Assembly (NCBI GenBank): GCA_017436035.1 | Contig: JAFSDV010000026.1 | Coordinates: 1-55,441 of the forward strand | Direction: 5' to 3' | From: Oscillospiraceae bacterium | GTDB taxonomy: Bacteria > Bacillota > Clostridia > Oscillospirales > Oscillospiraceae | DNA length: 55,441 nucleotides | Translations under genes and position numbers: made by a program | Shown: piece by piece, positions 32,858 to 40,883 of the stretch | How positions within the stretch are numbered: position 1 is the first letter of the stretch | Layout: each line of letters begins with the position of its first letter | The notes under the pieces: model-generated | What the model was told of the DNA's origin: nothing | The model's database searches: none | Seen by the model: only the letters and a program-made list of their open reading frames with translations

Positions 32858-32891
32858 TACAGGCCCCACAATCTGTGGGGCCTGTATTATT
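32853..32891. terminator. Bidirectional terminator
   Basis: Perfect 18-bp arms (32853-32870 and 32874-32891) around a three-base loop, with A and T runs. It separates the importer operon from convergent uxaB. Confidence 0.92.
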
Positions 32892-32900
32892 TTGTAATGT

Positions 32901-34397
32901 TTACTTGCAGGCGGAAGCGTAAGCGGCAATAGCACCATCGCGGCGGATCTTCTTCAGATTCTCCACAGTAGCAGCCTCGAAGCCCTCAACCTGGGTCAGG
33001 TCACGGCCCCACATCCGCTCGTTGGTCATAACAGCGTGGACCAGATCCTCTACGCTGTCATCCTTGTGCTCATAGTAGAACTCCAGAACCCAACGGTCAT
33101 CGGAAGCGGTGTAGGTGTTGCCCTTGGGACGGCGGCAAACCAAACCGGCGTCGTTCAGCTCCTGAATGTCGTTGCTGAAGAAGGCCATATAAGCGGCGAA
33201 GCTCATGGTCATGCAGGAGGGCAGCTTTCCGAACTTCTCAATGTACTCCAGGAAGCTGGGCATATTTCTTGCGCGCCACTTGGAGGTGGAGTTCAGGGCA
33301 ATGCTCAGCAGCTCGTGGTTGACAAAGGGGTTCTTGAAGCGGTCCTGCACTGCGCCGGCAAAGCTTTCGATCTCATCCTTGGGAAGAGGCAGAACGGGCA
33401 GGATCTCATCGAACAGCATGGTGTTCATGAAGCCGCTGACCGCGTCATCATACATGCAGTCCCGAACGATGTCATAGCCGCCCAGATAAGCGCCCAGAAC
33501 AAAGCCGGTGTGCGCGCCGTTGAGGATACGGACCTTGCGCTTCTTGTAGGGGGTTACATCGGGAACGACAATGCAGTTTACGCCGGCCTTCTTGAAGGGC
33601 AGCTTCTCTGCCAGCCATTCGGGACCTTCAATGTTCCAAACGCCGAAGATCTCACCAACGTCCGTCAGCGGGTCAGTATAGCCGTTCTCCTTGTCCAGAC
33701 GGGCAACCTCCTCTGCATCACGGATGCGACCGGGCACAATCCGGTCAACAAGGGTGGAACAGAAGGTGCACTGATCGTTAACATAGGCACGGAAAGCGTC
33801 CTCCAGACCCCACTGATCTACATACTGCAGCACGCACTTTTGCAGCTCCTTGCCGTTGTTGTCGATCAGCTCGCAGGACAGGATCACCAGACCGCTCTTG
33901 CCTGCCTGCCAACGCTTGTAGAGTACCTGTGTCAGCTTGCCGGGGAAGGAAGCGCAGGGCTCATCAGCCAGTTGGCAGGTAGGATCGTAGACGATGCCTG
34001 CCTCGGTGGTGTTGGAGACAATGTACTCCAGATCGTCGGAGACAACGACCTGCATCATAGCATCAAAATCTTCTTTCTTGTAGGGGTTCAGGCAGCGGGA
34101 AACAGAGGAGATCACACGCTTGTAGTCGATCTTCTCGCCGTTTTCCATACCCCGCAGGTACAGGGTATACAGACCCTCCTGCTCGTTGATCATATCTGCC
34201 AGGCCCGGTGCAATAGGCTGAACCAGGCAGCACTTGCCGTTCCAGCCGGCCTTTTCGTTGGCAACGTCAAACCAGTAGTTGGTAAAAGCACGCAGGAAGT
34301 TACCCTCGCCAAACTGCAGCACCTTTTCCGGTGCATTTTCCAGAATGTAGCCCTTATAGCCGGACTTTTTCAGAACTTCATAATTCAGTTTTTCCAT
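32901..34397 (-). CDS. uxaB: Tagaturonate reductase (altronate oxidoreductase) family
   Basis: The 498-residue NAD-dependent dehydrogenase has the UxaB start VLQFGEGNFLRAFTNYWFD (about 24-42), NTTEAGI, CELIDNNG, the catalytic-region RILNGAHTGFVLGAYL (Lys in the preceding KKRKVR) and KNPFVNHELLSIALNSTSKWRAR. UxaB reduces tagaturonate to altronate in galacturonate breakdown; related enzymes act on fructuronate or mannitol. It is the last gene of the rhaB-led operon. No uxaA or uxaC is nearby. The start ATG 34397 follows GGAGG. Confidence 0.88.
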   Translation of the reverse strand: MEKLNYEVLKKSGYKGYILENAPEKVLQFGEGNFLRAFTNYWFDVANEKAGWNGKCCLVQPIAPGLADMINEQEGLYTLYLRGMENGEKIDYKRVISSVSRCLNPYKKEDFDAMMQVVVSDDLEYIVSNTTEAGIVYDPTCQLADEPCASFPGKLTQVLYKRWQAGKSGLVILSCELIDNNGKELQKCVLQYVDQWGLEDAFRAYVNDQCTFCSTLVDRIVPGRIRDAEEVARLDKENGYTDPLTDVGEIFGVWNIEGPEWLAEKLPFKKAGVNCIVVPDVTPYKKRKVRILNGAHTGFVLGAYLGGYDIVRDCMYDDAVSGFMNTMLFDEILPVLPLPKDEIESFAGAVQDRFKNPFVNHELLSIALNSTSKWRARNMPSFLEYIEKFGKLPSCMTMSFAAYMAFFSNDIQELNDAGLVCRRPKGNTYTASDDRWVLEFYYEHKDDSVEDLVHAVMTNERMWGRDLTQVEGFEAATVENLKKIRRDGAIAAYASACK

Positions 34398-34412
34398 AAT
34401 AGATCCTCCGTT

Positions 34413-34478
34413 GCAGGACGTCCGGGACGTCCTGCCAAAGTGATGTAGGAGCGTGCCGCGAAAACGCGGCACAGCTCC
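34413..34478 (-). other. Two stable hairpins before uxaB
   Basis: The first has 9-bp arms GCAGGACGT/ACGTCCTGC (34413-34435). The second has GTGCCGCG-AAAA-CGCGGCAC (34453-34472) with extra GGAGC/GCTCC pairing outside it. Neither is followed by a T run on the minus strand. They may be RNA-processing or stabilising structures giving uxaB a separate level of expression, or an attenuated terminator. Confidence 0.5.
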
Positions 34479-34495
34479 GTTTGTTTTGTAATGGG

Positions 34496-34966
34496 TTATA
34501 ATTCAAAACCCATTTGCTCGGGAAGCCATGCGAACACCGCATCGTCGTCACCGGTACCATTTCGGAATATGACGGCGCAGGTAGCGTCACCGCCGATGGG
34601 GAACGGGGCATAGTGCCACACGTTGGGCGCCCAGGAAATACCCATGCCTACCGGTACGTAGAATGCCTGTACCCGGTCGGGAGTGACCTCTCCGGCAGGA
34701 ATACCGGCAACGATCAGTCCGCCGGTAAGGGGCAGGACGGTCTCGGTGGTACGCTTATGGGCTTCAAACTTGTCGAATACATATTCCCGCTGAATGGCGG
34801 TCAAGAGGTTTACGGATACACACTCTGCGTTCTCAACGCAAGCCTGCTCCGCGTACCAGCGGTACATACCCGCTTCTCCGCCGTAGGGACGGTCTTCACA
34901 GGAAATAACTGCGCCAAAGGGGGCAAACGCTTCCTGTGTAAGCATTTGAACTTTTACCTTCTGCAT
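34496..34966 (-). CDS. Ureidoglycolate lyase (AllA)-like cupin
   Basis: The 156-residue protein follows the AllA pattern: VQMLTQEAFAPFGAVISC at the start, VNLLTAIQREYVFDKFEAHK, TVLPLTGGLIVAGIPAG and MGISWAPNVWHYAPFPIG near the end. AllA releases urea or ammonia from ureidoglycolate, but this fold is also found in sugar operons with unknown substrates. No allantoin genes are nearby. It is the seventh gene of the leftward operon, next to the creatininase-family protein. Confidence 0.78.
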   Translation of the reverse strand: MQKVKVQMLTQEAFAPFGAVISCEDRPYGGEAGMYRWYAEQACVENAECVSVNLLTAIQREYVFDKFEAHKRTTETVLPLTGGLIVAGIPAGEVTPDRVQAFYVPVGMGISWAPNVWHYAPFPIGGDATCAVIFRNGTGDDDAVFAWLPEQMGFEL

Positions 34967-34981
34967 CGATCAGCAACCTCC

Positions 34982-35719
34982 TTATTGAATCGCTTCTCTA
35001 AGCCACTCCAGTGTGCAGTTGACCATATGCTTTCCAAGCTCTTCGCTGGCTTCCTGTGCGCTCTGGGCAAACCATTCGGTATTGCGCTCGCAGCGGGACA
35101 GGTCTACCAGCTCCGGATAAGTACCCATCAGCAGGGAGGTTTCCCACTTGCCGGCGTGATCAAAGCCGCCGCACTTGATCTGAGCATCTGCTCCGATCAG
35201 CGGGATCACCTTGATGTAGGAGAACGGATCGTCTCCGCTGCCCAGCTGTTCATAGTAGGAAGCATAGTCGTCACTGCCCCACCAGCCCTTGCCAAGGGTG
35301 TTTTCCATGTATTCCATGGTGACCTTCTTGGCTGCCTTGTGGCAGGCGATGGTCATGGGCATCAGTCCTGCGCCCTCAGTCTGATGATGGGGGATCAGGT
35401 AGATGTTCTTGTGACCTGCGTCGATCATGGACTTGAGCACATAGTACAGATAATCAACGTATGCGTCTTCGTCCACATGGAAATGGCTGGGCTTCGGACC
35501 GCAGACCGCATAGGAGGCCACACCGTACCAGATCGGCGGGCATACCACGATCTCCTTTTCCTTCTCCAGCTCCCGCAGGCATCCGGTGATCACCAACGTG
35601 TCGGTGCCGCAGGATGCGTGCTTGGCATGATACTCCAGTGTGCCGATGGGGATAATGAAGGGGACCTTCCGATCCACAGCATCCTGGATCTCATCATAGA
35701 ACATTTCAAGCATCTGCAT
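34982..35719 (-). CDS. Creatininase-family amidohydrolase
   Basis: The 245-residue protein has the family's metal sites: FIIPIGTLEYHAKHASCGTD (Glu29, His31 and Asp40), VCPPIWYGVA, the YLIPHHQTEGA segment and the Glu in FDHAGKWETSLLMGTYPELVD. The family includes creatininase and enzymes opening cyclic amides or formamides, all with two metals. It differs from typical members at YHAKHASCGTD (usually HGPHLP). It lies between AllA-like and creatinase-like genes, so the three may act in sequence. Confidence 0.85.
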   Translation of the reverse strand: MQMLEMFYDEIQDAVDRKVPFIIPIGTLEYHAKHASCGTDTLVITGCLRELEKEKEIVVCPPIWYGVASYAVCGPKPSHFHVDEDAYVDYLYYVLKSMIDAGHKNIYLIPHHQTEGAGLMPMTIACHKAAKKVTMEYMENTLGKGWWGSDDYASYYEQLGSGDDPFSYIKVIPLIGADAQIKCGGFDHAGKWETSLLMGTYPELVDLSRCERNTEWFAQSAQEASEELGKHMVNCTLEWLREAIQ

Positions 35720-35743
35720 TAGGATGCCCTCCTCAATTCAGAA

Positions 35744-36916
35744 TCAGAACAGCAGCTCGGGGCAGACCTCGGGGATCTCAGGGCTGAGCATCTCAAAGCC
35801 ATTCTCCTTAACGGCGATGCCCTTCTCCCAACGGACGCCGAAGGTGTCAGCAGAGATGTAGGTGTCGACCTGATAGCACATATTGGTCTTCAGGTAGTAA
35901 TCGGAGCTGGTCTCGCACCAGGGAGCCTCAACCTCGATGATGCCGGTGCCGTGGAGCGGTCCGTAAACATAGTTCTTCTCGTAGCCGTGGTCTACAAAGT
36001 ACTTGTAGAAGCCCTTGGCAATGTCAGCGGCATATACACCGGCCTTGACCTGCTGTGCACTCCAGCTGTGTGCCTCACGGCAGAACTGCACAATATCCCG
36101 GCGCTGGCCTTCCAGCTTGCCCAGGCAGATGGGGTAGCCGATTGCAGCGGAGTAGCCGTCGATCTTAGCGGACAGGTTCAGCTGCACGATGTCACCCTTC
36201 TGGAACTCACGGTAGCTGGAACGGGAGATGGCGTGGCGGGTGGAAGCCTCGGAGAAGACATACATGGGCAGACCCTCGTACTCTGCGCCGTGCTCATAAA
36301 CAGCCTTCTGTGCAACACCGACCATCTGCAGCTCAGTCATACCGGGACGGATCGCCTTGATGACTTCCTCAGTAGCAATGTTGGCGATCCGGTAGCCTTC
36401 ACGCAGACAAGCCAGCTCGTTTTCAGACTTGACGGAACGCAGCTCCACCATGATCTTGCCGGCGTCCACGATCTCTGCCTCGGGGAAGGCCTCGCGGATG
36501 GCGTTGAAGATGACCACGGAGGTGTCCAGATAGGAAGCAACACCGATGCGGATCTTCTTACCGGTAACGCCGATAGCCTTGAAGACATCGTGGAAGGTGT
36601 CGGGCTTCAGCTCGGGGTAAGCGGGGTTTGCGCTTTCACGGTAAGCCAGCAGGGTGAAGATTTTGTCCAGCTTGTTGCGGTCTGCACCGAAAACGGAAGA
36701 CTCAGGACCAACCATCAGGGCAGCTTCACCGGCAGCGGAGATCGCAACACCGGCGCGCTCAAACAGGGGCCAGAAGCCGGAGAAGTACCGGGGGTTTGCG
36801 TAGTCAGCTTCGTTGCCGTTGACGATCAGGGCGTCCAGACCCTCTCTGCACAGGATTGCTGCAGCGCGCTGCACTCTTTCCTTGTACTCATAATCGGGGA
36901 TACAAATTCTTGCCAT
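35744..36916 (-). CDS. M24-fold protein, creatinase-like, with incomplete metal site
   Basis: The 390-residue protein has the two-domain architecture of prolidase/creatinase: an N-terminal domain (about 1-150, LDALIVNGNEADYANPRYFS) and a pita-bread domain (about 160-390). Of the five M24 metal ligands only the His in PLHGTGIIEVEAPW and the last Glu in GVRWEKGIAV remain; the Asp pair is Asn and Ala (IVQLNLSAKIDGYSAAIGYP) and the other Glu is Asp (YQVDTYIS). Creatinase also works without metal, so a C-N hydrolase rather than a peptidase is likely. AGGAGG precedes ATG 36916. Confidence 0.82.
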   Translation of the reverse strand: MARICIPDYEYKERVQRAAAILCREGLDALIVNGNEADYANPRYFSGFWPLFERAGVAISAAGEAALMVGPESSVFGADRNKLDKIFTLLAYRESANPAYPELKPDTFHDVFKAIGVTGKKIRIGVASYLDTSVVIFNAIREAFPEAEIVDAGKIMVELRSVKSENELACLREGYRIANIATEEVIKAIRPGMTELQMVGVAQKAVYEHGAEYEGLPMYVFSEASTRHAISRSSYREFQKGDIVQLNLSAKIDGYSAAIGYPICLGKLEGQRRDIVQFCREAHSWSAQQVKAGVYAADIAKGFYKYFVDHGYEKNYVYGPLHGTGIIEVEAPWCETSSDYYLKTNMCYQVDTYISADTFGVRWEKGIAVKENGFEMLSPEIPEVCPELLF

Positions 36917-36945
36917 ATTAATTTCCTCCTATATATAAATTATTT

Positions 36946-37302
36946 TTATTCACAATAGCCGGGGGTAGTATAGAACGCGACAGTTCTGGGCTCGGCACGA
37001 CCGTACTGGGCAACAATGGGCACATTGCTCTCCAGCATCAGGGCGTACTGCTCTTCTGCAACTGCAGTGCAGGCACCGAAGTCCTCAGGCTTGTTGGACC
37101 GCAGGCAGCGTACCCGCATGGGGGCGACCTCAGCCATAAAGCTGACAGGCTCTTTATCCGTATAGATCAGGGTGAATTTCACCTGCGCCGTTTCGTTGGA
37201 AACGTTGGTGATGATCACGGATTCGTGTCCGGGAATGGCGTTGACTCCGGCGGGGGGCAGTTCTGCGTCCGGGAAGATCCAAACCTTTTTTCCGTAGCTC
37301 AT
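36946..37302 (-). CDS. Sensory rhodopsin transducer (ASRT)-family protein
   Basis: The 118-residue protein matches the Anabaena sensory rhodopsin transducer family: KVWIFPDAELPP, SVIITNVSNETAQVKFTLIY, the hallmark YTDKEPVSFMAEVAPMRVRC and SNVPIVAQYGRAEPRTVAFY. In Anabaena this soluble beta-sandwich tetramer binds a photoreceptor and can bind DNA; there is no rhodopsin here. Homologues in non-photosynthetic bacteria lie in carbohydrate operons, suggesting a sugar-binding or regulatory role. AAAGGAG lies before ATG 37302. Confidence 0.85.
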   Translation of the reverse strand: MSYGKKVWIFPDAELPPAGVNAIPGHESVIITNVSNETAQVKFTLIYTDKEPVSFMAEVAPMRVRCLRSNKPEDFGACTAVAEEQYALMLESNVPIVAQYGRAEPRTVAFYTTPGYCE

Positions 37303-37381
37303 AATACATGATCTCCTTTATTTATTGTTGTATTTTGCTGTTGAAGCACTATAAAAAGCAGCAAGATCCGCTTTTTTGCGA

Positions 37382-38557
37382 TCAGTTCCGCTCCCGCTCT
37401 ACCAGCTTCCATGCCATGTCTACCAAATGGGTAAACTGGGGCAGTGCCAGCTGGGGACATACCATGCTCTGACGGGAGGCGTTGACATCCTCACCGGAGA
37501 TCTCCGTCATCTTATAGCGTCTGCACAGACTTTGCAGCCGCTCCAGCTGCTGGGGTGTGTTGCGGGCGGGCATATAGGTGACAGCCTTTACCCCCTCCTG
37601 ACAGAGCATCTCGAACAGCTCGTCCAGGAAGTCGTCCTCAAACTTGGCGGTCTTTTTATCGCCGGTCACGGAATCTCCTACGTCACCTAAGTAGGCGTAG
37701 CACAGAATCGCGCCGGTTTCCTCCGCCAGCTTTACTGCCTGCTTGAGCGTCATGCACTCATCGGTAGCGGGAATGTAGAATTTCTCCACCAGCTGCGCCT
37801 TCAGAACGCCCAGCAGATCATAGATCAGGTGGGGGTTGTTTGCGTCAGATAGCTGCTGGACCTGCTTGGCTGTCAGGGGAAGCTTCAGTTCGTTCTGTAA
37901 AAATGCCGCGCAGTTTTCCAAACCGCAGGTATTGGCGATCTTCAGACTCAGCGCATACAGCAAATGCCGTTCCGTTACCGAGCCGCCCTTTGCAAAGCAG
38001 GATACAGGCAGTACATCTTTTTCAAAATCCAGATGGATCCCGTAAGGCGCGGTGATGGCGTTGATGTTTACAAGCATTTTCTGATTGCGCACATTCCGCT
38101 TTTGGCGCAGGGGTTCGAAAACCTCCTGGACATAGGCAAATTTGTCTGCTGGAACGCTGTGCAGAGCCATATAGGCAATGCCTGCCTGATCCGGATTGTT
38201 CAGCTTCCGTCCGGCCATAGAGGTGCCGGTAAGGTCGACACGGCATTCCAGACCGCAGGTGGTCCCGATTCCGGCGATTCGTCCCGCTTCCCGAAATTCC
38301 TCCGCACCACCGATGCTGTCGTGGTCCATAATGCCTGCAGTTTGCAGACCCTCTGCCCGCGCCATATAGATCGCGGCGGTGGGGGAGTACGGAGAGAAGG
38401 AATAGCAGGTGTGGATGTGGTTGTTGGCGTACTGGGGCTTTACATCAGGCTTCTGTACTTCCTGCTGCAAAAGCAGCTCCAGATTTTTCAGACGCTGCGC
38501 AGGGTCTTCTACGTTCAGAAGCCGCAGCTGCTCCTGTAATTGCACATACATATTCAT
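37382..38557 (-). CDS. PHP-domain metal-dependent phosphoesterase-like protein
   Basis: The 391-residue protein has an N-terminal helical lead (1-40) and PHP motifs NNHIHTCYSFSPYSPT (about residue 45), GIMDHDSIGGAEEF, GLECRVDL and the late SGEDVNASRQ. PHP proteins hydrolyse phosphate esters; this long form is known from sugar operons but not characterised. It begins four bases after the SDR stop codon with almost no separate RBS, which suggests translational coupling. Confidence 0.78.
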   Translation of the reverse strand: MNMYVQLQEQLRLLNVEDPAQRLKNLELLLQQEVQKPDVKPQYANNHIHTCYSFSPYSPTAAIYMARAEGLQTAGIMDHDSIGGAEEFREAGRIAGIGTTCGLECRVDLTGTSMAGRKLNNPDQAGIAYMALHSVPADKFAYVQEVFEPLRQKRNVRNQKMLVNINAITAPYGIHLDFEKDVLPVSCFAKGGSVTERHLLYALSLKIANTCGLENCAAFLQNELKLPLTAKQVQQLSDANNPHLIYDLLGVLKAQLVEKFYIPATDECMTLKQAVKLAEETGAILCYAYLGDVGDSVTGDKKTAKFEDDFLDELFEMLCQEGVKAVTYMPARNTPQQLERLQSLCRRYKMTEISGEDVNASRQSMVCPQLALPQFTHLVDMAWKLVERERN

Positions 38558-38561
38558 CTGC

Positions 38562-39434
38562 TTAGTTTAACATGGTCTGACCGCCGGTAACGGGGATCGC
38601 CTGTCCGGTCTCGTAATCCTGCTCGACGCAGTAGAACAGAGCCTTGGAAACATCCTCGGGGGTACAGCCTCTGTGAATGGGAGATTTGGCCATGTAAAAT
38701 GCCTTTACATCATCCACAGTCTTTGCGCCGGGCACTTTTCCGGCGTGCAGATACTGGACGAACAGACCTCTTTCCGGATCAGACCACAGAGGACCGTCGT
38801 AGTAGTTACCCGGGCAGATGGCGTTGACCTTGATCTGGTGCTCCACCAGCTCCAGTGCAAAGCTCTGAGTCAGACCGATGCCGCCGAACTTGCCGCCGGC
38901 GTAGGCAAAGTTGTTTTTAGAGCCTTCAAGACCGGACTTGGAGTTGATCTGAATAATGTCGAACCATTTTTCGGGAGCAGCCTCGTGCTGTGCCTTCATG
39001 ATCTCGGAGGCGTACTTTACACAGTAGAAATAGCCGGTATAGTTGACCTTGGTTACAAAATCAAACTGCTCAGCAGTCAACTCTGACAGGCTGCCTGCCT
39101 TCAGTACGCCGGCATTGGAAACGAAAATGTCCACGCCGCCGAAATGCTCCACAGTGCGGATCATCAGCTCCTCCACCGAGGCGGGGTTGCCTACATCCAC
39201 CCGGATGCCCACTGCCCGGTCACCTAGGGTGGCTGCCGAAGCCTGCGCCAGCTCTTCGTTGATATCAGCCAGGACCACGCTGGCACCCTGCTGATACATC
39301 TGCTGGGCAATGCCAAAGCCAAAGCCCTGTGCACCGCCGGTCACAACAGCAATTTTGCCGCTCAGGCGGCCTGCTGTTACAGGACGGTTGTAAATGTTCT
39401 TTTTTGCCAATTCTTTTGCTTCTGATAAAGTCAT
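38562..39434 (-). CDS. Short-chain dehydrogenase, sorbitol-6-phosphate/lactaldehyde-dehydrogenase-like
   Basis: The 290-residue enzyme has the cofactor motif VTGGAQGFGFGIA (about residue 32), NAG in VSNAGVL, catalytic Ser in INSKSG and the YAGGKFG Tyr-Lys pair, and ICPGNYYDGPLW. Unlike most SDRs it keeps a 24-residue N-terminal extension. It resembles the dehydrogenase half of RhaD-type rhamnulose-phosphate aldolase fusions and sorbitol-6-phosphate dehydrogenases, and follows the rhamnulokinase-like gene. No aldolase is seen. AAAAGGAG precedes ATG 39434. Confidence 0.85.
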   Translation of the reverse strand: MTLSEAKELAKKNIYNRPVTAGRLSGKIAVVTGGAQGFGFGIAQQMYQQGASVVLADINEELAQASAATLGDRAVGIRVDVGNPASVEELMIRTVEHFGGVDIFVSNAGVLKAGSLSELTAEQFDFVTKVNYTGYFYCVKYASEIMKAQHEAAPEKWFDIIQINSKSGLEGSKNNFAYAGGKFGGIGLTQSFALELVEHQIKVNAICPGNYYDGPLWSDPERGLFVQYLHAGKVPGAKTVDDVKAFYMAKSPIHRGCTPEDVSKALFYCVEQDYETGQAIPVTGGQTMLN

Positions 39435-39460
39435 TTTTATGTACTCCTTTTCTGACAGGA

Positions 39461-40759
39461 TTATGAACGTCGCATTTGAACCAACAGGTTGCCAAGCGCG
39501 GTAGCTTCAATGGGCAGGGCAATGACCTGTTTGCCGGTAGCTTCCTCGGTGAGCCGGTTCAGGAAGGCGTTTTTTGCGCCGCCACCCACAATGTACAAGC
39601 GGGAATAGCTGCAGCCGGTGTTGGCTTCCAGCTCCCGGATTGCCAGATCATAGCTTTGAGCAAGGCTGCGGTAAGCGCAGCGGAAATAATCGCCCAGACA
39701 GGTGAGGCGTCCGCCGGTTGCCCGGTCAAAGGCGTCTTTCATACTGTCGGGGGACAGGAACATGGGATCGTTGGCGTCGATCAGTACGTCACAGCTGCTG
39801 CTTTGCGCTTCTTCCACGATCTGGGGGAAGCTCATATCCGGGCAAAGCTCCTTTTGAAGAGACTGTACCAGCCACAGACCCATGATGTTCTTCTGGTAGC
39901 GGTTATAGCCAACGCCGCCCTCGTTGGAATAGTTGGCATCTTCGCTGGCGGGGTTTGTAATAGGTGCCGGGGTCTTAATGCCCAGCAGCGACCATGTTCC
40001 GGAAGAAATATACGGAGCGTTGCCCTCCATGGGGATGCCCTCCACGGCGGAGGCGGTATCGTGGGTCGCGCAGAAGACCACGTCGCAGCTGCCGCCAACC
40101 TCAGCAGCCACCTCCGGCAAAAGCGTTCCCAACAGGCTTCCGGTGGGTGTGGGGGTAGGGAACAAGTGAGCGGGAAGCCCTAAGGCGGAGAGAAGCTCCT
40201 TGTCAAAATCGCCGGTTTCGGCGTTAATCAGACCTGTGGTGGTGGCGTGGGTATATTCTTTTGCCTTGACACCGGTGAGCTTATACATTAGGTACTCCGG
40301 CATCATCAGAAAATCGGTAACACCTTCCAAACGACCCTGCAGCTTATCCGTATACAGCTGGTAGATGGTGGTAAAGGGCTGGAACTGACAGCCGGTATGG
40401 CGGTACAGCTCGGAAAAGCCGATGATGCTATGTACTTCGGATATGGCAGCCTCAGTCCGGTTATCCCGGTATGCGAAGCAGGGAAGGACCTCCTGATCAC
40501 CCTGCATGAGGACGTAGTCTACGCCCCAGGTATCGATGGACAGGCTTTGGATCGAACCAAATGTGTCAAAGGCTGCCCGGATGCCGTTTTTTACTTCCCG
40601 GAACAAATGATCAATGTCCCAGGTCAGGCTGCCGTTCGCCGGCTTTGTTGCATTTGCGAAGCGGTAAACCTCTTTCATCTGTACGCTGCCGTTTTCCTGC
40701 CAGCCAACAATATGCCGTCCGGAAGACGCGCCCAAATCAATAGCCAAATAGTAACGCAG
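39461..40759 (-). CDS. rhaB: Rhamnulokinase-like FGGY carbohydrate kinase, probable CTG start
   Basis: About 432 residues. The FGGY kinase has AIDLGASSGRHIVGW at the N-terminus, LSIDTWGVDYVL, YRDNRTE, ATHDTASAV, YISSGTWSLLG and the C-terminal IVGGGAKNAFLNRL. RhaB phosphorylates L-rhamnulose; other ketoses are possible. The strongest RBS (GGAGGGG, 40772-40766) lies six bases before an in-frame CTG at 40759, while the in-frame ATG 40798 falls at the predicted transcription start without an RBS and the TTG 40747 is 18 bases away. CTG is therefore the best start, though unusual. First gene of the eight-gene operon. Confidence 0.85.
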   Translation of the reverse strand: MRYYLAIDLGASSGRHIVGWQENGSVQMKEVYRFANATKPANGSLTWDIDHLFREVKNGIRAAFDTFGSIQSLSIDTWGVDYVLMQGDQEVLPCFAYRDNRTEAAISEVHSIIGFSELYRHTGCQFQPFTTIYQLYTDKLQGRLEGVTDFLMMPEYLMYKLTGVKAKEYTHATTTGLINAETGDFDKELLSALGLPAHLFPTPTPTGSLLGTLLPEVAAEVGGSCDVVFCATHDTASAVEGIPMEGNAPYISSGTWSLLGIKTPAPITNPASEDANYSNEGGVGYNRYQKNIMGLWLVQSLQKELCPDMSFPQIVEEAQSSSCDVLIDANDPMFLSPDSMKDAFDRATGGRLTCLGDYFRCAYRSLAQSYDLAIRELEANTGCSYSRLYIVGGGAKNAFLNRLTEEATGKQVIALPIEATALGNLLVQMRRS

Positions 40760-40806
40760 AAAGATCCCCTCCAATCTGTTTCTGAAAGGTACAACCATTC
40801 ATTATT

Positions 40807-40835
40807 ATTTTAGCATTGACAAACAGGAAATACTT
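40807..40835 (-). promoter_or_regulatory. Activator-type promoter of the rhaB operon
   Basis: On the minus strand an extended -10 box, TGC-TAAAAT (40815-40807), has only a poor -35 (AAGTAT, 40835-40830) at 17 bases. A weak -35 fits dependence on the divergent AraC-family activator. Confidence 0.5.
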
Positions 40836-40845
40836 GTGCTATTAT
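40816..40845 (+). promoter_or_regulatory. Promoter of the araC-type regulator gene
   Basis: TTGACA (40816-40821), 18 bases, TATTAT (40840-40845). Confidence 0.68.
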
Positions 40846-40850
40846 CATAA

Positions 40851-40870
40851 AAAATAGTAAAATAGTCACT
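40851..40870. promoter_or_regulatory. Candidate AraC-family operator at the rhaB operon
   Basis: The 8-base unit AAAATAGT occurs twice in tandem (40851-40858, 40859-40866) and runs into TCACT. The core AAAATAGTCACT (40859-40870) nearly matches AAAATATTCACT upstream of the glycosidase-like gene at 44636. Confidence 0.45.
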
Positions 40871-40883
40871 TTAAGAGGAAGCT

